Assembly (NCBI GenBank): GCA_031423155.1
Contig: JANPEZ010000098.1
Span: forward strand, 1 to 22,904
Length of the DNA stretch: 22,904 bases
Source: JANPEZ01 sp031423155
Lineage (GTDB): Bacteria > Actinomycetota > UBA4738 > HRBIN12
Direction of reading: 5' to 3'
The notes under the pieces: model-generated
Told to the model about the DNA's origin: nothing
Database searches by the model: none
What the model saw: only the letters and a program-made list of their open reading frames with translations
Shown: positions 1 through 7,896 of the stretch, piece by piece
Layout: every line of letters begins with the position of its first letter
How positions within the stretch are numbered: position 1 is the stretch's first letter
Made by a program: the position numbers and the translations under genes

Positions 1-1677
1 CAGGCCATCACCAACCCGGACCGGACCGTCCGCTCCGTCAAGCGTCACATGGGCGCCAAGGGCTGGGACGTCGTCATCGACGGCAAGAAGTGGACCCCCC
101 AGGAAGTCTCTGCCCAGATCCTCGGCAAGCTCAAGCGGGACGCCGAGGCCTATCTCGGTGACGTCGTCACTCAGGCGGTCGTCACCGTTCCGGCCTACTT
201 CGACGATGCTCAGCGTCAGGCCACCAAGGAAGCCGGCACCATCGCCGGGCTCGAGGTCCTGCGCATCATCAACGAGCCGACCGCCGCAGCCCTGGCCTAC
301 GGTCTGGACAAGTCGAGCGACCAGACCATCTTGGTCTTCGACCTGGGTGGTGGAACCTTCGACGTATCTCTGCTCGAGATCGGCGAGGGGGTCTTCGAGG
401 TCAAGGCCACCCATGGCGACACTCAGCTCGGAGGCGATGATTGGGATCAACGCGTCATCGAGTGGATCACCAAGGAGTTCAAGAACTCCCACGGTGTGGA
501 TCTTGCCGCCGACCGCATGGCGCTGCAGCGGCTGAAGGAGGCCGCGGAGAAGGCCAAGGTCGAACTGAGTCAAGTGGCTGAGACCTCGATCAACCTGCCC
601 TTCGTCACAGCGACCGCCGAAGGCCCGCTGCACCTGGATATGAAGCTCACTCGCGCCGAGTTCGAGCGCATGACCGAGGACCTTGTCCAGCGTTGCAAGA
701 CTCCGTTCGAGCAGGCCATCAAGGACTGGGGCAAGGATGCGAGCGCGATCGATCACGTGATCCTCGTCGGCGGTTCGACCCGCATGCCGATGATCCAGGA
801 ACTGGTCAAGAAGATCACCGGCGGCAAGGATCCGCATAAAGGGGTCAACCCCGACGAGGTCGTCGCCGTCGGCGCCTCGATCCAGGCCGGTGTTCTCAAG
901 GGCGACGTGAAGGACATCTTGCTGCTGGATGTCACCCCGCTGACGCTGGGCGTCGAGACCAAGGGCGGCCTCTTCCAGCGGATGATCGAGCGCAACACAA
1001 CTATCCCGATCCGCAAGTCCGAGATCTTCACGACCGCAGACGACAACCAGACAACGGTCGAGATCCACGTCCTTCAGGGCGAGGCCGAGACGACCTACTC
1101 GCCGGCCATGAGATCGCTCGGACGGTTCCACCTGATGGGGATCCCGCCCGCGCCGCGCAACGTTCCGCAGATCGAGGTCGCTTTCGACATCGACGCCAAC
1201 GGCATCGTGAACGTCAGCGCCAAGGACCTTGCCACCGGTAAGGAGCAGGCTATGACGATCACGGGCGGGACGGGCCTTTCCAAGGACGAGATCGACCGGA
1301 TGATGGCCGACGCCGAGAAGTTCGCGGCCGAGGATCACTCCCGGCGCGAGTCCGCAGAGGCCCGTAACGCGGCCGACCAGCTCACATATACGGTCGACAA
1401 GTCCATGCAGGAGTGGGGCGAGAAGGTCCCCGAGGGCGACAGGACAGAGCTCACTGCCAGGAACGACGAGCTGAAGGAGGTGCTGAAGGGAGAGGACGCA
1501 GACGCAGAGAAGATCCGGTCCGCTACCGACGCCACCATGCAGGTCTTCCAGCGGATCGGAACCGCTATGTACCAGCAGGCCCAGGCGACGTCCGCCGAGA
1601 CGGGCGAGTCCGAGCAGCCCGCCGAGTCCGAGAGCGACGTCGTCGAGGGCGAGATCGTCGATGAGGGGGGCGCATGA
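1..1677 (+). CDS. dnaK: Molecular chaperone DnaK (Hsp70), 5' end outside window
   Basis: ATP-dependent cytosolic chaperone that binds exposed hydrophobic segments and works with DnaJ and GrpE. The frame is open from base 1, so the gene enters from upstream; the first visible residues (QAITNPDRTVRSVKRHMG) match the region near residue 57 of actinobacterial DnaK, so roughly 55 residues, including the first phosphate loop, are missing. Visible Hsp70 marks are NEPTAAALAYGLDK, DLGGGTFDVSLLEIG, the third signature ILVGGSTRMPMIQELV, the linker LLLDVTPLTLGVET, the substrate-binding beta domain ending in FDIDANGIVNVSAKDLATGKEQ, and a helical lid with an acidic tail (EGEIVDEGGA). The stop overlaps the grpE start by 4 bases (ATGA). 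The promoter and any HspR-binding HAIR sites would lie upstream and cannot be seen. Confidence 0.98.
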   Translation, partial: QAITNPDRTVRSVKRHMGAKGWDVVIDGKKWTPQEVSAQILGKLKRDAEAYLGDVVTQAVVTVPAYFDDAQRQATKEAGTIAGLEVLRIINEPTAAALAYGLDKSSDQTILVFDLGGGTFDVSLLEIGEGVFEVKATHGDTQLGGDDWDQRVIEWITKEFKNSHGVDLAADRMALQRLKEAAEKAKVELSQVAETSINLPFVTATAEGPLHLDMKLTRAEFERMTEDLVQRCKTPFEQAIKDWGKDASAIDHVILVGGSTRMPMIQELVKKITGGKDPHKGVNPDEVVAVGASIQAGVLKGDVKDILLLDVTPLTLGVETKGGLFQRMIERNTTIPIRKSEIFTTADDNQTTVEIHVLQGEAETTYSPAMRSLGRFHLMGIPPAPRNVPQIEVAFDIDANGIVNVSAKDLATGKEQAMTITGGTGLSKDEIDRMMADAEKFAAEDHSRRESAEARNAADQLTYTVDKSMQEWGEKVPEGDRTELTARNDELKEVLKGEDADAEKIRSATDATMQVFQRIGTAMYQQAQATSAETGESEQPAESESDVVEGEIVDEGGA

Positions 1678-2234
1678 CCGAGGAGCGCGAGGAAGCGCAC
1701 CGACCGCGTGTGAAGGTCACCGACAAGCGTCGCGTTAACGCGGACGCCGCTCCGGCCGAGGAGGCCGGGGCGCCGCCGCAGCGTGATGACGAGCTCGAGC
1801 GCGCGCGATTGCAGGCGGCTGAGTACCTCGATCACCTCAGGCGCCTTCAGGCCGAGTTCGACAACTATCGCAAGCGCGTGGTGAAAGAGCAGACGCACGC
1901 CATCGAGTTCGCCGTCGAGCCTTTCGTCCGCCGGCTGCTCGACGTGATCGATGACTTCGAGCTCGCGCTCATGTCCGCCGCCGACCACCCGGACTTCGAC
2001 AGGTTCCTGCACGGGGTCGAGCTGGTCTACGCGAAACTGGCCGATGCCCTGGCCTCGGAGGGTCTGGAGAAGATCGCGGCGCAGGGTGCGCCGTTCGATC
2101 CTCAGCTTCACGAGGCGCTCATGCAGACCGGCGAGGGAGACTCCGAACCGGTCGTGGCCGATGTCCTTAGATCCGGATACACGTTGAAAGGTCGCGTCAT
2201 CCGCCCGGCCGGCGTCCGCGTGACCAAGGACTGA
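1674..2234 (+). CDS. grpE: Nucleotide exchange factor GrpE
   Basis: Releases ADP from DnaK so that the chaperone can cycle. The product is 186 residues, usual for the family. After a charged, probably disordered N-terminus, a long helix (about residues 38-75, containing LRRLQAEFDNYRKR) forms the dimeric coiled coil. The C-terminal beta domain carries the family signature ending GYTLKGRVIRPAGVRV. The ATG start lies in a 4-base overlap with the dnaK stop, suggesting translational coupling, and the stop is 2 bases before dnaJ. Confidence 0.97.
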   Translation: MTEEREEAHRPRVKVTDKRRVNADAAPAEEAGAPPQRDDELERARLQAAEYLDHLRRLQAEFDNYRKRVVKEQTHAIEFAVEPFVRRLLDVIDDFELALMSAADHPDFDRFLHGVELVYAKLADALASEGLEKIAAQGAPFDPQLHEALMQTGEGDSEPVVADVLRSGYTLKGRVIRPAGVRVTKD

Positions 2235-2236
2235 CC

Positions 2237-3364
2237 ATGCCCGAGGATGTCCGCCGGGAGTGGTTCGAGAAGGACTACTACAAGGTGCTCGCCGTGGCCA
2301 AGAACGCCACGGCCGCCGAGATCAAGAAGGCCTATCGCAAACTCGCGCAGGAGCACCACCCCGATGCGAACGAGGGCAACAAGGCATCCGAGGACCGCTT
2401 CAAAGAGATCTCGGCCGCCTACGACGTCGTTGGCGACGCGGATAAGCGCAAAAGCTACGACCAGGTTCGGGACATGGGCGCGAGCGGATTCGGACCCGGC
2501 GGCGGCGGACGCCCCGGCCCGGGAGGCGGCTTCCGTTACGAGGCGGCCGACTTCGACATCGGAGACATCTTCAGCATGTTCGGCGGCGGCGGCGGTCGCG
2601 GCCGGGCTTCGCGCCCGCAACGCGGCGCCGACCTTGAGACCGAGGTGAAGGTCTCCTTCGACGAGGCGATGACCGGAACGAACGTGCCGGTCAAGATCTC
2701 TGGTCCCGCCCAGTGTTCGCGTTGTCACGGCTCGGGCGCCGAGCCGGGTACGACGCCGATCACCTGCCAGCAGTGCGCCGGACGGGGACAGATCAGCGTG
2801 AATCAAGGGCTCTTCTCGATGGCCCAGCCGTGCCCCTCCTGCGGGGGCTCGGGCCGGATCATCCAAACTCCCTGCACGACCTGCCGCGGCACGGGCGCCG
2901 AGAAACGCACGCGGAAGTTCTCGGTGAAGATCCCCGCCGGAGTGAAGGACGGCTCCCGGATCCGGCTCGGCGGCCGCGGCGAATCCGGCCCAACCGGAGG
3001 CCAGGCCGGCGATCTATACGTTCGTGTCTCCGTGGGAGCCCATCGCTTCTTCGGCCGCAAGGGTGACGACCTGACGGTCGAGTTGCCGGTCACCTTCCCC
3101 GAAGCGGCTCTCGGCGCGAACGTGAAGGTGCCGACACTCAACGGCCCGGTAACGCTGAAGGTGCCCGCCGGAACTCCCGGTGGCAAGACCTTCAGGGTCA
3201 AGGGCAAGGGCGCTCCGAAACGCGGCGGCCACGGCGACCTCCTGGTCACCGTGCGCATCGACGTGCCGGCGAAGCTCGGACGTGAAGAGAAAGACCTGGT
3301 GAAGCGACTCCAGGAAGCGAGCAAGGACGACCCACGCGCCGGACTCGGCGTCGAGAAGGGGTGA
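2237..3364 (+). CDS. dnaJ: Molecular chaperone DnaJ (Hsp40)
   Basis: Co-chaperone that delivers substrates to DnaK and stimulates its ATPase. The 375-residue product has the full type I layout: a J domain (about residues 12-77) with the HPD tripeptide at 41-43, a Gly/Phe-rich linker (about 80-130), four zinc-binding CxxCxGxG-type repeats starting near residues 160 (CSRCHGSG), 177 (CQQCAGRG), 199 (CPSCGGSG) and 213 (CTTCRGTG), and two C-terminal beta domains. It starts 2 bases after grpE, so the two are surely co-transcribed. Whether this is DnaJ1 or DnaJ2 of the actinobacterial pair cannot be told without the rest of the genome; the dnaK-linked position favours DnaJ1. Confidence 0.97.
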   Translation: MPEDVRREWFEKDYYKVLAVAKNATAAEIKKAYRKLAQEHHPDANEGNKASEDRFKEISAAYDVVGDADKRKSYDQVRDMGASGFGPGGGGRPGPGGGFRYEAADFDIGDIFSMFGGGGGRGRASRPQRGADLETEVKVSFDEAMTGTNVPVKISGPAQCSRCHGSGAEPGTTPITCQQCAGRGQISVNQGLFSMAQPCPSCGGSGRIIQTPCTTCRGTGAEKRTRKFSVKIPAGVKDGSRIRLGGRGESGPTGGQAGDLYVRVSVGAHRFFGRKGDDLTVELPVTFPEAALGANVKVPTLNGPVTLKVPAGTPGGKTFRVKGKGAPKRGGHGDLLVTVRIDVPAKLGREEKDLVKRLQEASKDDPRAGLGVEKG

Positions 3365-3371
3365 GCCGGTC

Positions 3372-3746
3372 ATGACGGACGAAAGAGCTGTGTACGTGAT
3401 CAGTGTGGCGGCCGAGCTGGCGGGGGTGCACCCGCAGACGCTTCGCATCTACGAGCGCAAGGGGCTGCTCCAGCCGAAGAGGACCTCGGGCAATACGCGC
3501 AGGTACTCCGAGCGCGACATCGAGTTGCTGCAGCAGATCCAGGACTACACACAGCAACGCGGGATCAACCTGGCAGGCGTCAAGCTCATCATGGAGATGC
3601 AGGCCGAGCTGGAAGCCTTGCAGCGCAAGATGGATGAGTTGCAAGCCGAACTGGACCGGCCAGAGCCGCGCCGCGAGCCGACGGCGGAGATCGTTCCCTT
3701 GCGCAGCGTCTTCGTCGCGCCCTGGCACGGCCGGATGAACAGGTGA
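3372..3746 (+). CDS. hspR: Heat-shock repressor HspR (MerR family)
   Basis: In actinobacteria HspR represses the dnaK operon by binding HAIR inverted repeats, with DnaK as co-repressor. The 124-residue product opens with a MerR-type winged helix-turn-helix (about residues 8-75): the recognition region reads VHPQTLRIYERKGLLQP, followed by the wing SGNTRRYSERDIELLQQI. A Glu/Leu-rich coiled coil (about 72-100) follows and a basic tail ends the protein. Its place as the last chaperone-linked gene, 7 bases after dnaJ, is the classical actinobacterial order and is the main reason to call HspR rather than a generic MerR regulator. The stop overlaps the next gene by 4 bases. Confidence 0.93.
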   Translation: MTDERAVYVISVAAELAGVHPQTLRIYERKGLLQPKRTSGNTRRYSERDIELLQQIQDYTQQRGINLAGVKLIMEMQAELEALQRKMDELQAELDRPEPRREPTAEIVPLRSVFVAPWHGRMNR

Positions 3747-4273
3747 CCACCGTCATCGAAGGCGGCAGGGTCCGTCTGCGTCCCCTGCAGAAGGGAGACC
3801 TCGACAAGGTCGTTGCCGCAGCGATGGAGTTCGAAACCGAGGGTCGTAGCGAAGCTGTCGTCCGTGAGAATCTGCGCGAAAGGATCCGCACTTCCGGTGA
3901 GATGACGGAGCGGGAGTTCCTCCTGGGAATCGAAGCCGGTGGCCGGCTAGTGGGCGATATCCAAGCCTTCCGCGCCGGCACTCCGCGGGGTGTCTTCGAC
4001 GTCGGCATCTCCCTGTTCGACGAGGTCGACCGGCGCAAGGGCTACGGCAGCGAGGCGATCCAGCTCTTCATCGCTCACCTGTTCGAACAGTGCGAAGCCC
4101 ATCGCGTGCAACTGTCGACCGACGTGACCAATGCCGGCATGCGCGGAGCGGCGCTCAAACTCGGGTTCTCCGAAGAGGGCATCATGCGAGGCTTCTGGCC
4201 CGAACCCGACGGTCCCCACGACTACGTGATGTACGGCATGACCAGGGCTAACTTCGAGAGGTCGAAGACATGA
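3743..4273 (+). CDS. GNAT-family N-acetyltransferase (RimJ/RimL-like)
   Basis: Predicted acetyl-CoA-dependent acetyltransferase of 176 residues; the substrate is unknown. The N-terminal GGRVRLRPLQKGDLD resembles the first strand of the RimJ/RimL-like Acetyltransf_3 group. The acetyl-CoA pyrophosphate loop (motif A) is clear as RRKGYGSEAIQLF at about residues 97-109, followed by the typical C-terminal stretch TNAGMRGAALKLGFSEEG. The GTG start overlaps the hspR stop by 4 bases (GTGA), and the gene ends in another 4-base overlap, so it looks translated together with hspR. Proteins of this fold acetylate ribosomal-protein N-termini, antibiotics or polyamines; nothing here chooses among these. Confidence 0.88.
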   Translation: MTTVIEGGRVRLRPLQKGDLDKVVAAAMEFETEGRSEAVVRENLRERIRTSGEMTEREFLLGIEAGGRLVGDIQAFRAGTPRGVFDVGISLFDEVDRRKGYGSEAIQLFIAHLFEQCEAHRVQLSTDVTNAGMRGAALKLGFSEEGIMRGFWPEPDGPHDYVMYGMTRANFERSKT

Positions 4274-5103
4274 ACTGGTGGCGAACGTCGATCGGCGCAT
4301 CGATGATCCGCCAGGGGGCCTGGTCGGTCCTGCCGTTGGTGGCGATCGCCGCGGTGATCACGACGTTGCCAACGATGGCGGCCGAAGCGGACGATCGCGG
4401 CCTTCCCGGAAAAGTGATCGCGTTCACGATCTTGATCGCGCTCTGCGCCGGAGCCCTCTATGTGGTCAGCTCGATGATGCCCTCGATCGGACGCCGACGA
4501 GCGATGAGTCGCAGCGCCCGCTCGATGGATCTTCAGTTCACTCGGCGGTTCGCGCTGCCGCATTCTGCCTCGCTCATCCCGATGCTCTCCATGGCGGGAG
4601 AATCGAGGATGCTGTCCAATCTCGTTTCTGGACGCTCCGAGCATGAACCCCGGATTGCCTTCGACTGCCTGGTCATTCCCGAAGCGGCCTACGCGAAAAG
4701 CAGGACGTTCACATGTGCTTTCGCGGGGATCATGCTGTGGCTGCCTACCTTGGTGATCGAACGAGGCGCGGAGGGTTTGGCTCCCTACTACGGCCTCCAG
4801 AAGGTCGGTTTCGAATCGGTCGAGTTCGATGAGCGTTACCGCGTCTGGACCGAAGACGCTCGCGCTGCAAACGCTCTGGTCGACCAGCAGCTGATGATGT
4901 GGTTGCTTGAGCTACCGGGAAGCTTCTCCTTCGAAGCGGCCGGCGGAAGGGTGATCGCGTATTCGGAGAATCTCGACGCGGTGCGCCTGCCGTCACTGTT
5001 CGAGCCCCTGGATGGATTCATCGCGCGTATCCCTCGAGCTGCGCGGTCCCTCTACGGGGGGTCCTTGCCTTCTCCTTCGGTCCGGGGTACCGATACCGAC
5101 TGA
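4270..5103 (+). CDS. Membrane protein, DUF3137-like (first of two divergent paralogues)
   Basis: A 277-residue protein of unknown function. Two hydrophobic segments near the N-terminus (about residues 18-35 and 48-67) predict a membrane anchor, with the remainder probably cytoplasmic. The C-terminal part aligns by eye with the protein encoded immediately downstream: VGFESVEFDERYRVWTEDAR, then a helix DQQLMMWLLE, SFSFEAAGGRVIAYSE, and a closing FIARIPRAARSLYG. That pattern (FExxxFxxxYxVxxxD, then a helix, then SFE) is what I recall of DUF3137 proteins, which often sit beside lemA, as here. The ATG start overlaps the preceding stop by 4 bases. This copy is the more degenerate of the two: it lacks the NVIWGTW-like strand and the FDYWYY motif of its neighbour. 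Confidence 0.75.
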   Translation: MNWWRTSIGASMIRQGAWSVLPLVAIAAVITTLPTMAAEADDRGLPGKVIAFTILIALCAGALYVVSSMMPSIGRRRAMSRSARSMDLQFTRRFALPHSASLIPMLSMAGESRMLSNLVSGRSEHEPRIAFDCLVIPEAAYAKSRTFTCAFAGIMLWLPTLVIERGAEGLAPYYGLQKVGFESVEFDERYRVWTEDARAANALVDQQLMMWLLELPGSFSFEAAGGRVIAYSENLDAVRLPSLFEPLDGFIARIPRAARSLYGGSLPSPSVRGTDTD

Positions 5104-5104
5104 C

Positions 5105-5785
5105 ATGGGACCACTATGGATATTCGTGCTGTTCGCGGTCGTCGCCGGAGCGGTGGCCTACTTCGCCTACCTGGCGAAGAAGAAGCGGCGCCTGGCGTTC
5201 GCCTCGATGGCCAAGCAACTGGGATTCCAGTACGCGATCACAGACCCTTTCAACACTCTTGCCGAGCCCTTCGCGCTCTTCGGCAAAGGTGAGGGCCGCG
5301 GGGTCGAGAACGTGATCTGGGGAACTTGGAACGGTATGGAGACCCGCGTATTCGACTACTGGTACTACGAGGAGAGCACGGATTCGAAGGGGAACCGCTC
5401 CCGGACGTACTACCGGTTCGATTGTGCGCTGGCCCCGATCGCCGTGATGTGCTCGCACCTGACGATCGACCATGAGAACTTCTTCACGCGGATGGCCGAC
5501 CACCTCTCCTTCCGCGACATCGAGTTCGAGAACGAGGAGTTCAACAAGAAGTACAACATCAAGTGCCAGGACAAGAAGTTCGCGAACGATTTCGTCGACG
5601 CGCGGATGATCGACTTCCTGATGCTCCACGGCCAGGGGTACTCTTTCGAGGTGGCCACGGACCGGATGTTGGTGGCATGCAAGAAGATCGATCCGGTCGC
5701 GATCATCCCCTTGATGGGCACCATGAAGGCCTTCGTGGATCAGGTGCCCAAGGTCGTCTTCTCCCTTTATCCGAAGGCGGGCTAA
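5105..5785 (+). CDS. Membrane-anchored DUF3137-like protein (second paralogue)
   Basis: A 226-residue protein of unknown function. I chose the ATG one base after the upstream stop because the product then opens with a clean single transmembrane helix (about residues 4-22) followed by a basic KKKRR stop-transfer; the open frame extends upstream, but only through the preceding gene. The soluble part has NVIWGTWNG, RVFDYWYYEE, a strand RTYYRFDCALAP, LSFRDIEFENEEFNKKYNI, and GYSFEVATDRMLVAC, ending with VPKVVFSLYP. It is related throughout to the preceding gene, so the pair looks like an old tandem duplication. lemA starts 34 bases downstream on the same strand, and LemA with DUF3137 proteins is a recurring neighbourhood. 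No catalytic motif is visible. Confidence 0.82.
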   Translation: MGPLWIFVLFAVVAGAVAYFAYLAKKKRRLAFASMAKQLGFQYAITDPFNTLAEPFALFGKGEGRGVENVIWGTWNGMETRVFDYWYYEESTDSKGNRSRTYYRFDCALAPIAVMCSHLTIDHENFFTRMADHLSFRDIEFENEEFNKKYNIKCQDKKFANDFVDARMIDFLMLHGQGYSFEVATDRMLVACKKIDPVAIIPLMGTMKAFVDQVPKVVFSLYPKAG

Positions 5786-5819
5786 GCTTGACGCCTGTGA
5801 CGCCAGAAAGGATCTAGCC

Positions 5820-6509
5820 GTGGAACCTGTCCTGATCGTGCTCGGACTGATAGTTCTCATCGCCCTCGGGGTGATCGTTTCCTACAACCGGTTCGTCTCT
5901 CAGAAGAACCTGATCAAGGACGCCTGGGCGAACATAGACACCGAACTCAGGCGCCGGTACGACCTGATCCCGAACGTAGTGGAGACGGTCAAGGGGTACG
6001 CCTCCCACGAGAAGGAGGTCTTCGAGAACGTCACGAAGGCTCGCGCGATGGCCACTGCCGCTACCGGCTCGCCGGCCGAGCAGGCGGCCGCTGAGGGTCC
6101 GTTCGTCGCAGCCATGCGCCAGCTGTTCGCGGTCGCCGAGAACTACCCGGACCTGAAGGCGAACCAGAACTTCCTCGCCCTGCAGGCCGAGCTGGCCAAC
6201 ACCGAGGACCGGCTGCAGACCGCGCGCCGCTTCTACAACTCGAACGTTCGCGACTACAACCGGCGCGTGCAGCAGTTCCCCTCGACCCTCGTTGCCAAGA
6301 TGTTCCACTTCGTCGAGGAGCAGTTCTTCGAGGTGGACGAGGCTCTGCGCGAAGCCGGTGCTCCTCAGGTGAACTTCAGTGGAACCGGTCCGGCCGTCTC
6401 GTTCGGCGGCGGTCCCGCGGTTCCTGGGATGACCCCTCCGGCCGAATCGCCCGCGACCCCCGCCGCGGGATCTGCGCCGCCGGCTCCGCCGGCGCCGCCC
6501 GCCGGCTAG
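5820..6509 (+). CDS. lemA: LemA family protein
   Basis: LemA proteins are membrane-anchored, mostly helical proteins of uncertain function, repeatedly linked to envelope-associated proteases or DUF3137/TPM-domain partners. This one has 229 residues: an N-terminal transmembrane helix (about 4-22), then the family core with YNRFVSQKNLIKDAWANIDTELRRRYDLIPN and VKGYASHEKEVFENVTKARA, and the later NTEDRLQTARRFYNSNVRDYNRRVQQFPS. After about residue 180 the family core ends and a Pro/Ala/Gly-rich tail of about 45 residues follows. The GTG start has an AAAGGAT-like ribosome site about 8 bases upstream; the family's usual N-terminus supports this start. Confidence 0.93.
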   Translation: MEPVLIVLGLIVLIALGVIVSYNRFVSQKNLIKDAWANIDTELRRRYDLIPNVVETVKGYASHEKEVFENVTKARAMATAATGSPAEQAAAEGPFVAAMRQLFAVAENYPDLKANQNFLALQAELANTEDRLQTARRFYNSNVRDYNRRVQQFPSTLVAKMFHFVEEQFFEVDEALREAGAPQVNFSGTGPAVSFGGGPAVPGMTPPAESPATPAAGSAPPAPPAPPAG

Positions 6510-6522
6510 ACGCACCACGCGA

Positions 6523-6553
6523 GAGGGGCCGGGCGCTACGCGCCCGGTCCCTC
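6523..6553. terminator. GC-rich hairpin between convergent lemA and MFS genes
   Basis: A 14-base-pair stem (6523-6536 with 6540-6553, one G-T pair) with a 3-base loop lies where lemA and the MFS gene converge. Its loop contains the MFS stop codon. There is no T-run on either side, so it is not a textbook intrinsic terminator, but its position and length suit a bidirectional transcription stop or a 3' end stabiliser. Confidence 0.6.
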
Positions 6554-7831
6554 GAACGCCTCCTCGGGAACCGCGCCGCAGCCTTCGATCAGGGTCGCCC
6601 GCCTCACGTCGGTGGTCAGCCAGGTCCAGGCCAGTGCCCAGACGCCCGCAACCCCGCCCATCCCGATCGCGGTGTGCTGAGCTCCGAATCGCTCTGCCAG
6701 CCAGCCCGCCAGGATGGCCGAAGAACCGAACGTCAAAGTCACCAGCATCCCGTCGAAGGCGAAGATCCTTCCTCGGATATGGTCGGGCACGATCTTCTGC
6801 AAGCCGTAGGAGGAAAGGGTCCACTGAGCTCCTCCGCCGATATGTGCCAGCGCGACGGCCGGCATCGCGAGCAGCAAAGATGGAACGAGGCCAAGGACCG
6901 CGTAACCGACCCCGAAGATCGCCAGCGCTACGCCGATCACGAGGAAGAGGCGTCGGTCTTTCGGGCCGAGCCATGCCCTGCCGGCGAAGGGGCCGATCAT
7001 CGCGCCGACACCTCTGGCTGCCAGCAGCATGCCGATGGCCATGTCACCTCCGTCGAAAACGCGCTTGGCCAGTAGCGGGATGATGACCAGCACGCCACCC
7101 GCGACCCCGAAACCGAACTTAACCGCGAGTAAGGCCAGCACCCTGTGGTCGCGCCGGGCGTACCGCAGGGTCTCGGCCGCGGCGGGTCCGAGTCTTTGGT
7201 GTTCGCGCGCCTCGCGCACCGCGGAGAAGGATCGCCTTATCCGAAGGACGAGCCAGGCAGAGGCGACGAAAGAGAGCGCGTTCACCCCGATCGCCGCCTC
7301 GTGCCCGAGCAAGCCGCTGACGATCCCTCCGAGGGCTGCCCCGACCGCCAGCATCGTTCCCCAGATCGAGCCGGACATCGCATTCGCGATGGGTAGGTCC
7401 TCTTCCTCGACGAGGTTGGGCAGAGCCGCGAGGGATGCCGGTTCGAACGCCGCGCTGAAGAGCGCCATCAGTCCGAGCAACGGATACAGGACCCACACGA
7501 ACTCCTCGGTCCTTACGAACAGGAATCCGAGGCAAATCACCGCGCGCGCGATGTCGGCCCCGACCATGAGGATCCGCCGGTCCATGCGGTCGGCCAGAAC
7601 CCCGGCTACCGGCGAAGCGACGAAGAACACCAGGTCCTGGGCGGCGATCAGCAAGGCAACCGCCAGCGAGGAGTCGGTCAGGTCGAGCACCAGTCCGAAG
7701 AGGGCGACCAGCAGGAACCAATCCCCGCCGAGCGAGATCACCGATCCGAGGTAGACGAGCCGGAAGTCGCGGTTGCGGCGCAGCAGCGACCAGCTCGCCT
7801 TGGCTCCTCCTATGCGTTCGCGCTCCGACAT
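6536..7831 (-). CDS. MFS transporter (EntS-like drug/siderophore exporter group)
   Basis: Predicted 431-residue major facilitator with about 12 transmembrane helices. Support comes from the N-terminal NRDFRLVYLGSVISLGGDWF, the loop after helix 2 VAGVLADRMDRRILMVGAD (the MFS motif A region), NAMSGSIWGTMLAVGAALGG in the middle, and a second-half counterpart around DHIRGRIFAFDGMLV. This sequence style matches the MFS_3 group that includes enterobactin and macrolide exporters; the substrate is unknown. I prefer the ATG at 7831 (MSERERIG); an in-frame GTG at 7879 would add 16 residues and leave only 17 bases to the divergent gene. It is convergent with lemA, so it is probably a single-gene unit. 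Confidence 0.88.
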   Translation of the reverse strand: MSERERIGGAKASWSLLRRNRDFRLVYLGSVISLGGDWFLLVALFGLVLDLTDSSLAVALLIAAQDLVFFVASPVAGVLADRMDRRILMVGADIARAVICLGFLFVRTEEFVWVLYPLLGLMALFSAAFEPASLAALPNLVEEEDLPIANAMSGSIWGTMLAVGAALGGIVSGLLGHEAAIGVNALSFVASAWLVLRIRRSFSAVREAREHQRLGPAAAETLRYARRDHRVLALLAVKFGFGVAGGVLVIIPLLAKRVFDGGDMAIGMLLAARGVGAMIGPFAGRAWLGPKDRRLFLVIGVALAIFGVGYAVLGLVPSLLLAMPAVALAHIGGGAQWTLSSYGLQKIVPDHIRGRIFAFDGMLVTLTFGSSAILAGWLAERFGAQHTAIGMGGVAGVWALAWTWLTTDVRRATLIEGCGAVPEEAFEGPGA

Positions 7832-7869
7832 CTCGACCCGGGAGCCTAGCTGCCCGACCAGATAGCATC

Positions 7870-7887
7870 CGGGTCGCACCCGACCCG
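7870..7887. promoter_or_regulatory. 7-bp inverted repeat directly before the DUF2090 gene
   Basis: CGGGTCG and CGACCCG, separated by 4 bases, form a perfect dyad just in front of the ribosome site (AAGGAA, 7888-7893) of the DUF2090 gene and in the short divergent interval with the MFS gene. A TAnnnT-type box, TAGCAT, lies at 7863-7868, with no convincing -35. The dyad could be an operator or an mRNA hairpin next to the ribosome site. Chance formation in GC-rich DNA is possible. Confidence 0.35.
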
Positions 7888-7896
7888 AAGGAACCC

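Noticed and set aside
1335..2111. 258-codon open frame antisense to dnaK and grpE
   Set aside because: Shadow of two well-identified chaperone genes on the other strand; no start signal and no recognisable motif. Other long antisense frames across the purine genes were dismissed for the same reason.
1..4300. HAIR-type HspR operator (CTTGAGT-N7-ACTCAAG)
   Set aside because: No match by eye within the visible heat-shock operon; the expected site is upstream of dnaK, outside the window.
5786..5819. Separate lemA promoter starting with TTGACG at about 5788
   Set aside because: There is no acceptable -10 hexamer at 16-18 bases, so co-transcription with the upstream genes is as likely.
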